Source of the DNA: Rhizobium terrae
GTDB taxonomy: Bacteria > Pseudomonadota > Alphaproteobacteria > Rhizobiales > Rhizobiaceae
Reading direction: 5' to 3'
Length of the DNA: 64,000 nt
Assembly: GCF_003425685.1 (NCBI RefSeq)
Contig: NZ_QJKM01000004.1
Span: forward strand, 1-64,000
In this document: positions 44,466 through 53,899 of the stretch, piece by piece
Layout: the number at the start of each line of letters is the position of its first letter
Numbering within the stretch: the stretch's first letter is position 1
Position numbers and translations under genes: made by a program
The notes under the pieces: generated by a model
Told to the model about the DNA's origin: nothing
Database searches by the model: none
Seen by the model: only the letters and a program-made list of their open reading frames with translations

Positions 44466-45253
44466 AGACGATGGAGTTGCCGCGCATCATGGTGGCGCCG
44501 ACCGGCGCTAGGCGAACCAAGGCCGATCATCCGGCCTTGCCGATGACGCTGCGCGAAATCGTCGATTGCGCGAGGGCCTGCCGTGCCGCAGGCGCGGACG
44601 CCATTCATGCGCATATCCGCGACGATCGGGGCGAACACAGCCTCGATATTCGGCGCTACGGCGAGCTGGTCGAGGCGTTGAACAGGGAAGCGCCGGGCAT
44701 GACTGTGCAGATTTCCACGGAAGCTGTCGGTCGCTACAGCCCTCCAGAGCAGATGGCGCTGGTGCGCACGCTCCGCCCGCCCTTCGTATCGGTCGCCCTC
44801 AGGGAACTCATCCCAGGCGATGACGGCGCCGGAACGGCAGGCGCTTTTTACCGCTGGTGCGCGCAGGAGCACATTTCGGTCCAGCATATTCTTTATGACG
44901 CCGCCGACGTCATGCGGCTCGCAAGCCTGCAGGAGGCAAAGCTGCTGCCGGCCGGAAAGCTGTCGGTAATCTATGTTCTCGGCCGTTATTCCGTCACCCA
45001 GGAAAGTACACCGGACGATCTTGTTCCGTTCATGGAGGCAGCGGAAGCCTTTGCGCAAGTGCCGGACTGGATGGTCTGCGCTTTCGGTCGCGGAGAGACG
45101 GCCTGCCTCGAAGCGGCGCTGAGGCGGAGCGGCAAGGTGCGCGTTGGCTTTGAGAACAGCCTGTGGCATTCAGATGGCAGTGTCGCCGTTTCGAATACTG
45201 AGCGCGTCGCGGCAATCCGCACCATTGCGGATCGCCTGCCACCGGGAGAGTGA
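44462..45253 (+). CDS. BKACE family (beta-keto acid cleavage enzyme, DUF849)
   Basis: 263 aa starting GTG 44462 overlapping the preceding stop; ATG 44471 is the alternative. Zinc-binding HAH (His49, His51) in DAIHAHIRDD and Glu231 in VGFENSLW match the Kce fold. BKACEs condense a beta-keto acid with acetyl-CoA to give acetoacetate and a new CoA ester; known members act on 3-keto-5-aminohexanoate and dehydrocarnitine. Coupling to the hydroxyacid dehydrogenase gives the carnitine-type two-step logic. No dedicated thioesterase is present in the operon, an open point in the pathway. Confidence 0.9.
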   Translation: MKTMELPRIMVAPTGARRTKADHPALPMTLREIVDCARACRAAGADAIHAHIRDDRGEHSLDIRRYGELVEALNREAPGMTVQISTEAVGRYSPPEQMALVRTLRPPFVSVALRELIPGDDGAGTAGAFYRWCAQEHISVQHILYDAADVMRLASLQEAKLLPAGKLSVIYVLGRYSVTQESTPDDLVPFMEAAEAFAQVPDWMVCAFGRGETACLEAALRRSGKVRVGFENSLWHSDGSVAVSNTERVAAIRTIADRLPPGE

Positions 45254-45255
45254 AC

Positions 45256-46176
45256 ATGGATGCACGCGTTGAAACACCTTACCGCATTTTCGACGTCACG
45301 CTTGGAAGGCGAACAATCCTTTCGCCCAACATGGCCCGGTTGACCTTTGTCGGTCCGCAGGTAAGGCAGATGGCGACTTTGGCGCCGGATCAGCGCATCA
45401 AGATCTTCTTCCCGTCGCCGAACGGCTTGCCGCCGGCCATCCCGCATCGGGCCGATTGGTATGACCTTTATAAATCGACACCGGTAAAGGACCGCGCGCC
45501 AATGCGGACCTACACGATCCGATATCTGCGGGCCGACGAATGCGAGGTCGATATCGATTTCGTGCTGCATGGCGACAACGGACCTGCATCCCGCTGGGCC
45601 GGCGCCGCCAATCCTGGAGACCCGGTGCAGATTTCCGCTCCCAACCGCGCTCATCATGGCGGCAACCAGGGTTACGAATGGAAACCGCCGGCAGGTGTTC
45701 GCAACGTCCTGCTGATTGCCGATCTGACCGCCGTACCAGCTGCAATCGGGGTGCTGGAAGAGCTTGCCGGATTGTCTGCTCCACCGGTGACCCAGGCCTT
45801 CTTCGAAATACCGGAGCCGGATGATCGCCTGCCTGTCCCCGTCTGGGAAGGCTTGAGCCTGCACTGGATGGTCCAGTTGGAGGCGGCGGCAGAACACAGG
45901 GCCTATGGTGCCCTTATGATCGACGCGGCGGCCAGGGCCAACCTGCCGCAAGGCGCATTCTCGACCGAGGCTCCGCCGGACCTGCCGGAGATCGATGTCG
46001 ATACCGTCCTGCCCTGGGATCGCGCCGATACGAAAAGCGATAGCTTTTACGGCTGGGTGGCGGGTGAATCAGATGCCGTCCGGCGAATTCGCAATCTTCT
46101 CGTCAAGGAGCGCGGCGTCGAGCGCACGCTCGTCAATCTCATGGGTTACTGGCGGCACGGCCGCGTTCGCGACTAG
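45256..46176 (+). CDS. SIP-family FAD-binding (siderophore-interacting-type) reductase
   Basis: 306 aa from ATG 45256, six bases after GGGAGA; GTG 45250 overlaps the previous stop. FAD-binding barrel with RTYTIRY (84-90), HGDNGPASRWAGAANPGD, then the C-terminal SIP domain ending SDAVRRIRNLLVKE and MGYWRHGR. The family transfers electrons from NAD(P)H to ferric siderophores or other acceptors. Found in a catabolic operon without siderophore genes, it may instead reduce a substrate or reoxidation partner of the pathway. Role uncertain. Confidence 0.85.
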   Translation: MDARVETPYRIFDVTLGRRTILSPNMARLTFVGPQVRQMATLAPDQRIKIFFPSPNGLPPAIPHRADWYDLYKSTPVKDRAPMRTYTIRYLRADECEVDIDFVLHGDNGPASRWAGAANPGDPVQISAPNRAHHGGNQGYEWKPPAGVRNVLLIADLTAVPAAIGVLEELAGLSAPPVTQAFFEIPEPDDRLPVPVWEGLSLHWMVQLEAAAEHRAYGALMIDAAARANLPQGAFSTEAPPDLPEIDVDTVLPWDRADTKSDSFYGWVAGESDAVRRIRNLLVKERGVERTLVNLMGYWRHGRVRD

Positions 46177-46344
46177 GATCCTTTTAGTGCCGGGCAATAC
46201 ACACATCAAGGACGGTTTCGTTTCCACGCCATCGGCGCGGACGCTCTATGCCGATCTGCTGCGCCTGTGCGCCCGCATCGGTTATTCGCCACCCCTGTCC
46301 TTCTGAAGGACCTTCGGAAATCATCCAGGACAAGGATTATCACA

Positions 46345-47724
46345 ATGAATATCCAGAAATATTCGCTGGCAGATCTCCAGCGCATCGACTCCACTCATTT
46401 TCTCCACCCGTTTACCGATCATAAGGAACTGCGCGAAAAGGGCGCGCGGATGATCGTACGCGGCGAAGGCCCGTACATCTATGACAGCGAAGGCGCCGAA
46501 GTCCTCGACGGCATGGCTGGTCTCTGGTGTATGAATGTCGGTTACGGCCGTACGGAACTGGCAGATGCGGCTGCAGCGCAGATGCGCGAACTACCGTTCT
46601 ACAATTCCTTCTTCAAATGCACGACGCCGGCGCCCGTACAGCTTTCCGCCAAACTGGCCGAACTCGCGCCGCCGAACATGAACCAGGTCTTTTACGGCTC
46701 CTCGGGTTCGGAAGCCAACGACACGGCGCTGCGTCTTGTGCGGCACTTCTGGGCGCTGGAAGGCAAGCCGTCGAAGAATATCGTGATCTCACGCAATTAC
46801 GGCTATCACGGCTCCACCATTGCCGGCGCCTCCCTTGGCGGCATGCCGGACATGCATAAGCAGCTCGGCGGCGCCGTGCCGAACATCGTCCATGTGATGG
46901 CGCCTTACGCCTTCGACCTGGCGCTGCCCGGAGAAAGCGACCATGATTTCGGCCTGCGCGCGGCCCGCGCGGTCGAGGATGCGATCCTTGCTGTCGGCGC
47001 GGAGAATGTTGCCGCCTTCATCGGCGAGCCGATCATGGGAGCCGGCGGCGTCAAGATTCCGCCGGCGAGCTACTGGCCGGAAATCCAGCGGATCTGCGAT
47101 AAATACGACGTGCTGCTGATGCTGGACGAAGTGATCACCGGTTACGGCCGTACAGGCGAGTGGTTCGCCGCGACGAGGTTCGGCATCAAGGCCGACACGA
47201 TCACCACGGCCAAGGCACTCACATCCGGTTATCAGCCCCTCTCGGCCCTGTTCGTCGGTGATCGCATCGCCGAGACGCTGGTCGAAAAAGGCGGCGAGTT
47301 CTATCACGGCTATACCTATACCGGGCATCCGGTCTGCTGCGCCGTGGCGCTGAAGAATCTGGAGATCATCGAGAGCGAAGGGCTTGTCGAACGGGTCCGC
47401 ACGGAGACGGGACCATATCTCGCACAGCAACTCAACGCGCGGCTTGGCGATCATCCGCTGGTCGGCGAAACCCGCTCCGTGGGCCTGATGGCGGCGATCG
47501 AAATCGTCAGGGAAAAGGGCACACGCGAACGCTTTAAGCCGACAGGATCGGCGGCGACCATGGTCCGTGACAATGCGATCGCCAATGGCCTGATGGTGCG
47601 CGTCGTGGAGGATACCATCATCATGGCGCCGCCGCTGATCTGGACCCGCGAGACCATCGACCTTGCCTGCGACCGGCTGGCTCGGGCACTGGAGCTTTCG
47701 GAAGCGTCGCTCGCCGCCAAGTGA
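46345..47724 (+). CDS. Class III omega-amino-acid:pyruvate-type aminotransferase (2)
   Basis: 459 aa from ATG 46345 (AAGGAT upstream). Same subgroup as the enzyme at 42070: LDGMAGLWCMNVGYGRTELA, VFYGSSGSEANDTALRLVRH, LMLDEVITGYGRTGEWFA, PLP lysine in TTAKALTSGYQPLSALFVG. The substrate pocket segment differs (LPFYNSFFKCTTPAPVQLS versus LPYFHTFNTMANDPVVRLS), so the two may handle different chain lengths. It is 168 bp after the SIP gene and probably read through from site E. It converges on a NylB-like gene. Confidence 0.92.
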   Translation: MNIQKYSLADLQRIDSTHFLHPFTDHKELREKGARMIVRGEGPYIYDSEGAEVLDGMAGLWCMNVGYGRTELADAAAAQMRELPFYNSFFKCTTPAPVQLSAKLAELAPPNMNQVFYGSSGSEANDTALRLVRHFWALEGKPSKNIVISRNYGYHGSTIAGASLGGMPDMHKQLGGAVPNIVHVMAPYAFDLALPGESDHDFGLRAARAVEDAILAVGAENVAAFIGEPIMGAGGVKIPPASYWPEIQRICDKYDVLLMLDEVITGYGRTGEWFAATRFGIKADTITTAKALTSGYQPLSALFVGDRIAETLVEKGGEFYHGYTYTGHPVCCAVALKNLEIIESEGLVERVRTETGPYLAQQLNARLGDHPLVGETRSVGLMAAIEIVREKGTRERFKPTGSAATMVRDNAIANGLMVRVVEDTIIMAPPLIWTRETIDLACDRLARALELSEASLAAK

Positions 47725-47747
47725 TAGGATGGTCGGACCGTCCGGCG

Positions 47748-48974
47748 CTATGCCGGCCGGTTCCGCTCCGCCACCTGACCGATCAGATATCCGCGGATCG
47801 CGTGGATTGCCGCCAGCAGTTCCTTCGTCCGGTCGATACTGGCATGTTCAGGCCAGGTCGAAAACTTCACCACCGCAAACGCATTGTCCGGATCGCAATA
47901 GATCATCTGGCCGAAGACGCCGCGCGCCATCAAGGTGCCGCGTGCTGTATCCTCGATCCAGGTCTGATTGCGATAGGCGCCATTCGGAAATACCGTTCGA
48001 TAGATGCCCTGATAAAGTTCACCCGAGGCCTGGCGCGTGTCCTCGATCCACCACCGGGGGATGATCTGCCTGCCGTCACGGGCTCCGCCGTTCAGCAGCA
48101 GCTGGGCGAAACGGCCAAGATCCCGCAATGAGGCGCAGAGCCCGCCATCGGCTAGTGCCATGCCGGCCCGGTCAACGGTGATATAGGCATCCTCCTCCGC
48201 GCCCATCGGCGCCCAGATCTCCCGGCTCACGAGTTCCGCCAGCGATTCTCCGGCTGCCCGCTCCAGGATGAAGCCCAGTACATCGGTTTCGATGGAACGG
48301 TATTTGAACAGCTCGCCATGCCGGCGCTCGCGCTCGTCGAGCGTCAGGATCAGCCCCCACATCGTGTTCGGCCAGTCCGGGCGGGTATATTCCTTCCAGC
48401 CGCAGGCGAGATCGACCTTCTGCATGTGGGAACCGGGCGTGGTGTAGGATTCGTCGAAGGCCACACCGCTGGTCATGTCGAGAAGATGCCGAACCGTCGC
48501 GCCACGATACGCCGTCCCGTCCAGTTCCGGCAGGTAATCGGTCAACCGCCCATCGGTATCGAGCAATCCCTTTTCCGCCAGAATGCCCGCCAGCATGGCG
48601 ATCACGGTCTTGGTCACGGACATGGCCAGATGCTGGCCGTGTGGCTTCATGCCGTTCCGATAGGACTCGGCGACGATCGCTCCCTCATGCAGGACCAGGA
48701 AGCCGTCGGTGAAACTGGCGTCGATAAACTCTCCGATCGTTCGTTCCGCGCCGGCGAACTCGTAGCGCAAGCCGGAAAGATCGACCGGCTTTTCCGGCAG
48801 CGCCATCTTCGGTCCCTCGCCGCGCCAGATCTGCGCTGTGGGCGTCATTTCCCGGATATGCTGGAACGTCCAGCGGTGGTGCGGCGGCAGATCCCAGTCA
48901 TCGCGCGGAATGATCGGCGCGCCGGGCTTCAAGGGATCGCGCGGACCGGACTTTTCGGAGGCGGTATCGGACAC
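47748..48974 (-). CDS. NylB-like serine hydrolase (S12/class C beta-lactamase fold), paralog 1
   Basis: 408 aa from a GTG at 48974. SxxK motif with Ser119 and Lys122 (AMSVTKTVIAML). The second motif is KYRSIETDVLG, keeping Tyr but with Glu where relatives have Asn (YxSPN). VFGQMIYCD replaces the usual GIHGQ. NylB (6-aminohexanoate-dimer hydrolase) and EstB-type esterases share this fold. The start HHRWTFQHIREMTPTAQI also parallels NylB. It is the most diverged of the four paralogs and the longest. Divergent from paralog 2 across site F. Confidence 0.88.
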   Translation of the reverse strand: MSDTASEKSGPRDPLKPGAPIIPRDDWDLPPHHRWTFQHIREMTPTAQIWRGEGPKMALPEKPVDLSGLRYEFAGAERTIGEFIDASFTDGFLVLHEGAIVAESYRNGMKPHGQHLAMSVTKTVIAMLAGILAEKGLLDTDGRLTDYLPELDGTAYRGATVRHLLDMTSGVAFDESYTTPGSHMQKVDLACGWKEYTRPDWPNTMWGLILTLDERERRHGELFKYRSIETDVLGFILERAAGESLAELVSREIWAPMGAEEDAYITVDRAGMALADGGLCASLRDLGRFAQLLLNGGARDGRQIIPRWWIEDTRQASGELYQGIYRTVFPNGAYRNQTWIEDTARGTLMARGVFGQMIYCDPDNAFAVVKFSTWPEHASIDRTKELLAAIHAIRGYLIGQVAERNRPA

Positions 48975-49109
48975 TGTATTTTCCCATTCTGGCAGGTATT
49001 CCCTACCATCGACCCTTCTTGTTCCTATTATCGGAAAAGTGGTCTCAAGTAGGGAAGATGCAGATTTAACAATGCCTTCAAAATTGAAAGCGGCATAAAT
49101 TCACGTAAC

Positions 49110-49134
49110 ATATTGCGATCTGCGATCGCAATAT
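49110..49134. promoter_or_regulatory. Regulon palindrome, site F: perfect 11-bp arms
   Basis: Arms ATATTGCGATC (49110-49120) and GATCGCAATAT (49124-49134) with spacer TGC: the best copy of the set, perfect over 25 bp. It sits between two divergent NylB-like genes, 136 bp from the minus start and 41 bp from the plus start. Confidence 0.92.
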
Positions 49135-49174
49135 TCTAAGATCGGCTGATCGAATTATAGCAAGGAGACGAACC

Positions 49175-50320
49175 GTGACGGGAACGGCATTCAAACGCGC
49201 CGACATCGATCTGAGCAACTGGAGAGTTCGGCCCTATTCCACGTGGTCATTTCAGAACGTAGGTGAATTTGTGCCCTCTGCGGTCGTCGCAAGTACACGC
49301 CGCACTGAGGAAGCGGATCTGGATTTCGGCCATTTCGCCAGTCTTCAGGTCACGAATTTGGTAGGCTTGAACGTACCAATCCAGCAATTTCTCGTCGAGA
49401 GCGAGACCAACGCCCTGACGATCATGCGCGATGGCAGGTTCATCGCCGAATGGCATGCACCCCATTTTGCCGCCGAAAAGCCCCATATCATCTTCTCGAT
49501 CACCAAATCCGTCACCGGCCTGCTTGCCGGGATTCTCGTCGAACGCGGGGCGCTTTCGCTGGATGAAACGGTCGCCACCTATATTCCGGATGCGGTTGCA
49601 TCGGCCTATGGCGATCTTCCGGTACGTGATCTGCTGAACATGACGGTGGCGGTTGATTTCAACGAGACCTATCTCGACAAGACCGGCGACTACGACCGCT
49701 ATCGCCGCGCGATGCTGTGGAACCCGGAGCGGCCCGGCGAGCCCACGCCGACTCTGCGCGAGCTTGTCTGCTCGCTGCCGCGCGCGGCCCGCGACCACGG
49801 TAGCCATCACGCCTACCAGTCCCCCAATGCCGACATGGCCGGACTGGTGGTGGAGGCAGCAAGCGGCAAGCGTTACGCCGAATTGCTGGAAACCGAGATA
49901 TGGAAACCGATGGGAGCCCATTCCGACGCCTTCCTGACGGTCGATCGCGCCGGCAATCCGCGCGCATCGGGAGGCCTTTCGATGACGGCTCGCGATCTTG
50001 CCCGGCTCGGCGAACTGGTGCGCACCGGTGGTAACGGCGCGCTGCCGGATGCCCTTGTGGCAAGCCTTTGGGCCGGTGGCGACAGGGATGTCTGGGCGAG
50101 AGGTGAGCAGCGGTTGCTTTATCCCGGCGGCAGCTATCGCTATTTCTGGTACGAGACCGGAACCGGCGCCCTGGCCGGCATGGGCATCCACGGCCAGCAG
50201 ATCTGGATCGACAAGGCATCCGGTACCGTCATCGTGCGCATGGCATCGGAATCACTGCCGGTCAATGATGCGCTCGATCAAAAGGTGATCGCCATGATGA
50301 AGGCAATTTCGGCGGCATAG
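49175..50320 (+). CDS. NylB-like serine hydrolase, paralog 2
   Basis: 381 aa from GTG 49175 with AAGGAG seven bases upstream. Ser108-x-x-Lys111 in IIFSITKSVTG; Tyr-containing HAYQSPNADMAG; C-terminal MGIHGQQIWIDKASGTVIV closely like NylB (GIHGQNLWLD). The N-terminus NWRVRPYSTWSFQNVGEFVPSAV is shared with paralogs 3 and 4. No signal peptide, so it should act in the cytoplasm on imported amides or esters. First gene of a unit with the RraA-like and HDAC-like genes. Confidence 0.9.
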   Translation: MTGTAFKRADIDLSNWRVRPYSTWSFQNVGEFVPSAVVASTRRTEEADLDFGHFASLQVTNLVGLNVPIQQFLVESETNALTIMRDGRFIAEWHAPHFAAEKPHIIFSITKSVTGLLAGILVERGALSLDETVATYIPDAVASAYGDLPVRDLLNMTVAVDFNETYLDKTGDYDRYRRAMLWNPERPGEPTPTLRELVCSLPRAARDHGSHHAYQSPNADMAGLVVEAASGKRYAELLETEIWKPMGAHSDAFLTVDRAGNPRASGGLSMTARDLARLGELVRTGGNGALPDALVASLWAGGDRDVWARGEQRLLYPGGSYRYFWYETGTGALAGMGIHGQQIWIDKASGTVIVRMASESLPVNDALDQKVIAMMKAISAA

Positions 50321-50424
50321 CCGGGCTTGCAGCGGAAATTCTTGTCGCCGAGCGCCAGTATTTCTCGTTTGATTTCGATGATGGCCTCACGCAGTTTCGG
50401 GGCATCAAACTCCAGCGAGGAACC

Positions 50425-51099
50425 ATGTTCACGATCAATGATATGCCGCCGCAACTCGACCCGGAACTGGTGAAGCTGCTGGAACAGGCCGAGACCGGCA
50501 CGGTCGGTCATTTCTTCCATTCCGGCTTCGTGGATCGGGGCATTGCTGCCGTGCTCGGCGACAGGCGCGTTGCCGGCACGGCGGTCACAGTGCGCACGCC
50601 GCACGCGGATTCCACCATCGTCCACTATCTGGCGAAGCTGGTGCGGCCGGGCGATTTCGTCGTGATCGAACGGTGCGGCGATACGCGCCATGCCTGCTGG
50701 GGCGGCGCCGTCTCGCACGCGATGAAGATTGCGGGCATTGCCGGCGCAGCCATCGATGGCCCCTCGACCGATCTTGCCGAGATCCGGAAGATCGGCCTGC
50801 CCGTCTGGTGCCGTGGTCCCTCCTCCATCACGACGAAGCTGCTCGGCATGGACGGCGAGATCAACGTACCCGTCACCGTCGGTGGCCAAGTCATCCGCCC
50901 GGGCGACGCGATCCTTGCCGACGAGAGCGGCGTGGTGGTGCTCGACCCAAGAATTGCCGAAGCGACGGCCCGTGAGGCGATCGCCGACCAAGAGGACGAA
51001 CAATTGTTGCTGGAGCGCCTCCGCAAGGGCGAGTTCCTGCCGGATATCACCGGTGCAACCCGGCTCGTCGAAGACAATCTGGCCGTGAAGCGCGCATGA
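50425..51099 (+). CDS. RraA/HMG-aldolase-like protein with altered active-site motif
   Basis: 224 aa, GAGGA close before the ATG. The RraA/4-hydroxy-4-methyl-2-oxoglutarate aldolase fold is recognisable: GTVGHFFHSGFVDRGIAAVLG, RPGDFVVIERCGDTRHACWGG, AGAAIDGPSTDLAEIRKIGLPVWCRG. Active aldolases have an Arg-Asp pair in GxxRD; here residues 115-116 are Thr-Asp, so the catalytic/substrate Arg is lost. It may be a decarboxylase, a lyase with another anchor, or a non-enzymatic relative. ATGA overlap with the HDAC-like gene ties the two functionally. Confidence 0.8.
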   Translation: MFTINDMPPQLDPELVKLLEQAETGTVGHFFHSGFVDRGIAAVLGDRRVAGTAVTVRTPHADSTIVHYLAKLVRPGDFVVIERCGDTRHACWGGAVSHAMKIAGIAGAAIDGPSTDLAEIRKIGLPVWCRGPSSITTKLLGMDGEINVPVTVGGQVIRPGDAILADESGVVVLDPRIAEATAREAIADQEDEQLLLERLRKGEFLPDITGATRLVEDNLAVKRA

Positions 51100-52214
51100 G
51101 CATCGAGACGCGCAGAACCGGCTGGAATTTTCACGAACTCTATCTGTGGCACGATACCGGCAATGCCGCGAGCTGGTATCCGCCGGGCCTTTCCATCGAG
51201 CCGGGAGAGCATGCGGAAAACCCAGCCACCAAGCGGCGCTTCAGGAACCTCATGGAAGTCTCCGGTCTCGCCGACAAGCTCGTGCAGATCAGGGCCGAGC
51301 CGGTGACCGAAGACGATCTACGGCTGTTCCATACGCCGGACTACATCCGGCATATCATGACGCAAAGCGAAGCCGGCGGTGGCGATGCCAGCTATCTCAC
51401 CCCGTTCGGCGGCGGTAGCTATGAGATTGCCTGCCTCTCGGCCGGCGGAACTTATGCGATGGTCGATGCGGTTCTCTCCGGCCATATTCACAACGGCTAT
51501 GCGCTGGTCCGCCCGCCGGGCCATCACGCCGAGCGCGACCGGGGGCTCGGCTTCTGCCTGTTTGGCAACGTGCCCATAGCAATCCTCAAGGCCCGCCAGA
51601 CACATGGTATCGAGCGCATCGCCACCATCGACTGGGATGTCCATCACGGCAATGGCACGCAGTCGGCGTTCTACAACGATCCCGGCGTGCTGACGATCTC
51701 CATCCATCAGGAGCGGCTGTTCCCCAGCGATCGCGGAGACCGGTCCGAACGCGGGGCGGAGGCCGGCGAAGGCTTCAATCTCAACATTCCGCTCCCGCCA
51801 GGCAGCGGCGATGGCGCCTATATGGCGGCTTTCGATCGCGTCGTCGTTCCGGCTTTGATGCGTTACAAACCGGATTTGATCATCGTCCCCTCCGGCTTCG
51901 ACGCCTCGGCGATCGACCCCTTCGGTCGGATGATGCTGCATAGCGACAGCTATCGTAAATTGACCCGAAAGCTCATGGACGTCGCGGATGTGCTTTGCAG
52001 CGGTCGCATCGTCATGAGCCATGAGGGTGGTTACTCCGCGTCCTATGTGCCCTATTGCGGGCTGGCGGTGCTGGAGCAATTGAGCGGCATCCGCACCGGC
52101 ATCACCGACCCTTTCCTGGAGGTCTTCGTCAACTATTCCGGACAATCGCTGCAGCCGCATCAGGCGGAAGCGGTGTCTCTCGCGGCAGAATTGGTCGGCC
52201 AAATGCCGAGCTGA
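51096..52214 (+). CDS. Class II histone-deacetylase-like amidohydrolase
   Basis: 372 aa. Arginase/deacetylase fold with intact zinc chemistry: His143-His144 in RPPGHHAERDRGLGFCLFGN, metal ligands Asp181 and His183 in TIDWDVHHGNGT, Asp269 in VPSGFDAS, and catalytic Tyr313 in SHEGGYSASY. Bacterial relatives (HDAH, acetylpolyamine amidohydrolase) remove acyl groups from amines. In this regulon it most likely deacylates an N-acetylated amine or amino acid intermediate. Overlaps the RraA-like gene by 4 bp. Confidence 0.92.
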   Translation: MSIETRRTGWNFHELYLWHDTGNAASWYPPGLSIEPGEHAENPATKRRFRNLMEVSGLADKLVQIRAEPVTEDDLRLFHTPDYIRHIMTQSEAGGGDASYLTPFGGGSYEIACLSAGGTYAMVDAVLSGHIHNGYALVRPPGHHAERDRGLGFCLFGNVPIAILKARQTHGIERIATIDWDVHHGNGTQSAFYNDPGVLTISIHQERLFPSDRGDRSERGAEAGEGFNLNIPLPPGSGDGAYMAAFDRVVVPALMRYKPDLIIVPSGFDASAIDPFGRMMLHSDSYRKLTRKLMDVADVLCSGRIVMSHEGGYSASYVPYCGLAVLEQLSGIRTGITDPFLEVFVNYSGQSLQPHQAEAVSLAAELVGQMPS

Positions 52215-52244
52215 CATGCCGGGCCCGGAAATCAGGAAAGAATC

Positions 52245-52274
52245 TGAGCCCGCCCATGCCACAGGGCGGGCTCA
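52245..52274 (-). terminator. Hairpin between convergent genes
   Basis: TGAGCCCGCCC (52245-52255) pairs with GGGCGGGCTCA (52264-52274), 11-bp arms, 8-base loop. Downstream on the minus strand is a moderately T-rich stretch (GATTCTTTCC), so it mainly terminates the SBP-2 gene. Confidence 0.65.
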
Positions 52275-52291
52275 CTGTAGAAAGACCGAGG

Positions 52292-53866
52292 TTATTTCGA
52301 CTTCCAGACGTGCCAGGCACGAACACGGTCGAGCGGCCAGACCTTGTAGTCATGCACCTTCGGTCCGACAGCGTCGATGATCGGCGTGTAGTAAAGGCCG
52401 AAGATCGGCAGGTCCTTTACCATCAGCGCGTGGATCTGCTTGAAGATAGCGCGGCGCTTGCCGATGTCGGTTTCCCGCATTGCCGCCACGTTCAGGGCTT
52501 CGGCCTCCTTGCTCTCCCACTGGCTGGAAGGATCGGTCGCCTTGTCGCCGATCAGGCCGACATAACGCAGGCTCGGATCGGAAAGCGGCGAATAGCCGAA
52601 TGACTGCAGCTGGAATTTTCCTGCGAGGAAGTTGTCCAGCTGGGCGGCCCAATCCAGCGTTTCCAGCTGCACATTCATGCCAATGGCGGAAAGAGAAGCC
52701 TGGATCAGCACCGCATTGTCGTACATGCCGGGGTAGCGGCTGTTTGTCTGCAGCTTGATTGGCTGCCCCTTGTATCCTGCCTGCTTCAACAGCGCCTTGG
52801 CTGCTTCCGGATCGTAGGTCGGCCAATCCAGGAAGGCATTGTCGAAATAGACGCTGGACTGGGCGACGGCTGAAGGATTGTAACCGGTCAGCCCCGCCGT
52901 CTTGACCTCGGCGATCTGCTTCATGTCGATCGCCTGGACGATCGCCTTGCGGATGCGCACGTCCGAGAGCAGCGGATCCTTTGTCTGAACAAGGATGGCG
53001 GTAAACGAGAGGCCCGGCGCATAAATGATGCGGGCACCCTTGGCCTTGAAATCATCCATGCGCGCCGCCGGTACCGTCTGCATGATATCGACCTGGCCGG
53101 CGAACAGCGCCGCCTCCGCCGAGGATTTGTCCGGGATGACGACATATCTTGCACTGTCGATATAGACGCTACGATCGCCGCTATAGCCGCTGCCGGGTGC
53201 TTTCGAGGGCTTGTAGCCATCAAAGCGCGTCAAGACAATCTGTTGTTCCTTTTTCCATTCGCCGAGTTTGAACGGGCCGCTGCCGATTGCCGAATTGGCG
53301 ATCCATTTGCCATCGGCGCCGACATTCTTCGGGCTTGCGGCCCAGACATTGCAGGCGACATTGGCAAGGTGGATCAGGAACATGCCGTTGGGTTGGTCGA
53401 GCTTGAAGACCAGCGTCTTCTCGTCAGTCGCCTCGACCGCAGTGACCTTGAAGCCTTGCGTGCCGTCGAAATTCGGAACGCAGAACCAGGGATTGTCGCT
53501 TTTGGCGGTCGCCATGCGCCGCTCGAACAGCCATTTGACATCGGCGGCACGGACAGGGTCGCCATTGTGATAGGTCGCGTCCGGCCGCAGGTGAAAGGTA
53601 TAGGTCATCCCGTCCGGCGATATATCCCAACTGTCGGCAAGCGCCGGGCCGACGGACAGGTCATCCCTGTAGCCGACCACCTGTTCGTAGATATGGTGGA
53701 GGATCGCGTCGGTATTTGCATCGCGCCGGCTGGCGTCGAGGCTTCGGATATCCGAATTGAGCGCAATCGTCAGAACCCCACCTTTTTCAGGTGCCTGGGC
53801 AAATGTGACTTGCGGCATGACAAGGAGAGCTGCTGCGGCAGCCATGCGTAAACTGCGTTTCATCAT
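52292..53866 (-). CDS. ABC peptide-type substrate-binding protein (family 5), SBP-2
   Basis: 524 aa from ATG 53866 (53863 also possible). Sec signal KRSLRMAAAAALLVMPQVTFAQ, then APEKGGVLTIALNSDIRSLDASR as in SBP-1 and SBP-3. The body carries YHNGDPVRAADVKWLFERRM and the conserved AASPKNVGADGKWIANSAIG. It follows the esterase at 53900 by 33 bp and is probably in its operon, under site G. No translocon is adjacent; it presumably delivers to the permeases at 32494-34268. Confidence 0.9.
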   Translation of the reverse strand: MMKRSLRMAAAAALLVMPQVTFAQAPEKGGVLTIALNSDIRSLDASRRDANTDAILHHIYEQVVGYRDDLSVGPALADSWDISPDGMTYTFHLRPDATYHNGDPVRAADVKWLFERRMATAKSDNPWFCVPNFDGTQGFKVTAVEATDEKTLVFKLDQPNGMFLIHLANVACNVWAASPKNVGADGKWIANSAIGSGPFKLGEWKKEQQIVLTRFDGYKPSKAPGSGYSGDRSVYIDSARYVVIPDKSSAEAALFAGQVDIMQTVPAARMDDFKAKGARIIYAPGLSFTAILVQTKDPLLSDVRIRKAIVQAIDMKQIAEVKTAGLTGYNPSAVAQSSVYFDNAFLDWPTYDPEAAKALLKQAGYKGQPIKLQTNSRYPGMYDNAVLIQASLSAIGMNVQLETLDWAAQLDNFLAGKFQLQSFGYSPLSDPSLRYVGLIGDKATDPSSQWESKEAEALNVAAMRETDIGKRRAIFKQIHALMVKDLPIFGLYYTPIIDAVGPKVHDYKVWPLDRVRAWHVWKSK

Positions 53867-53899
53867 GAACCCCATCTATTATTCTTGCTGATAATGCGA

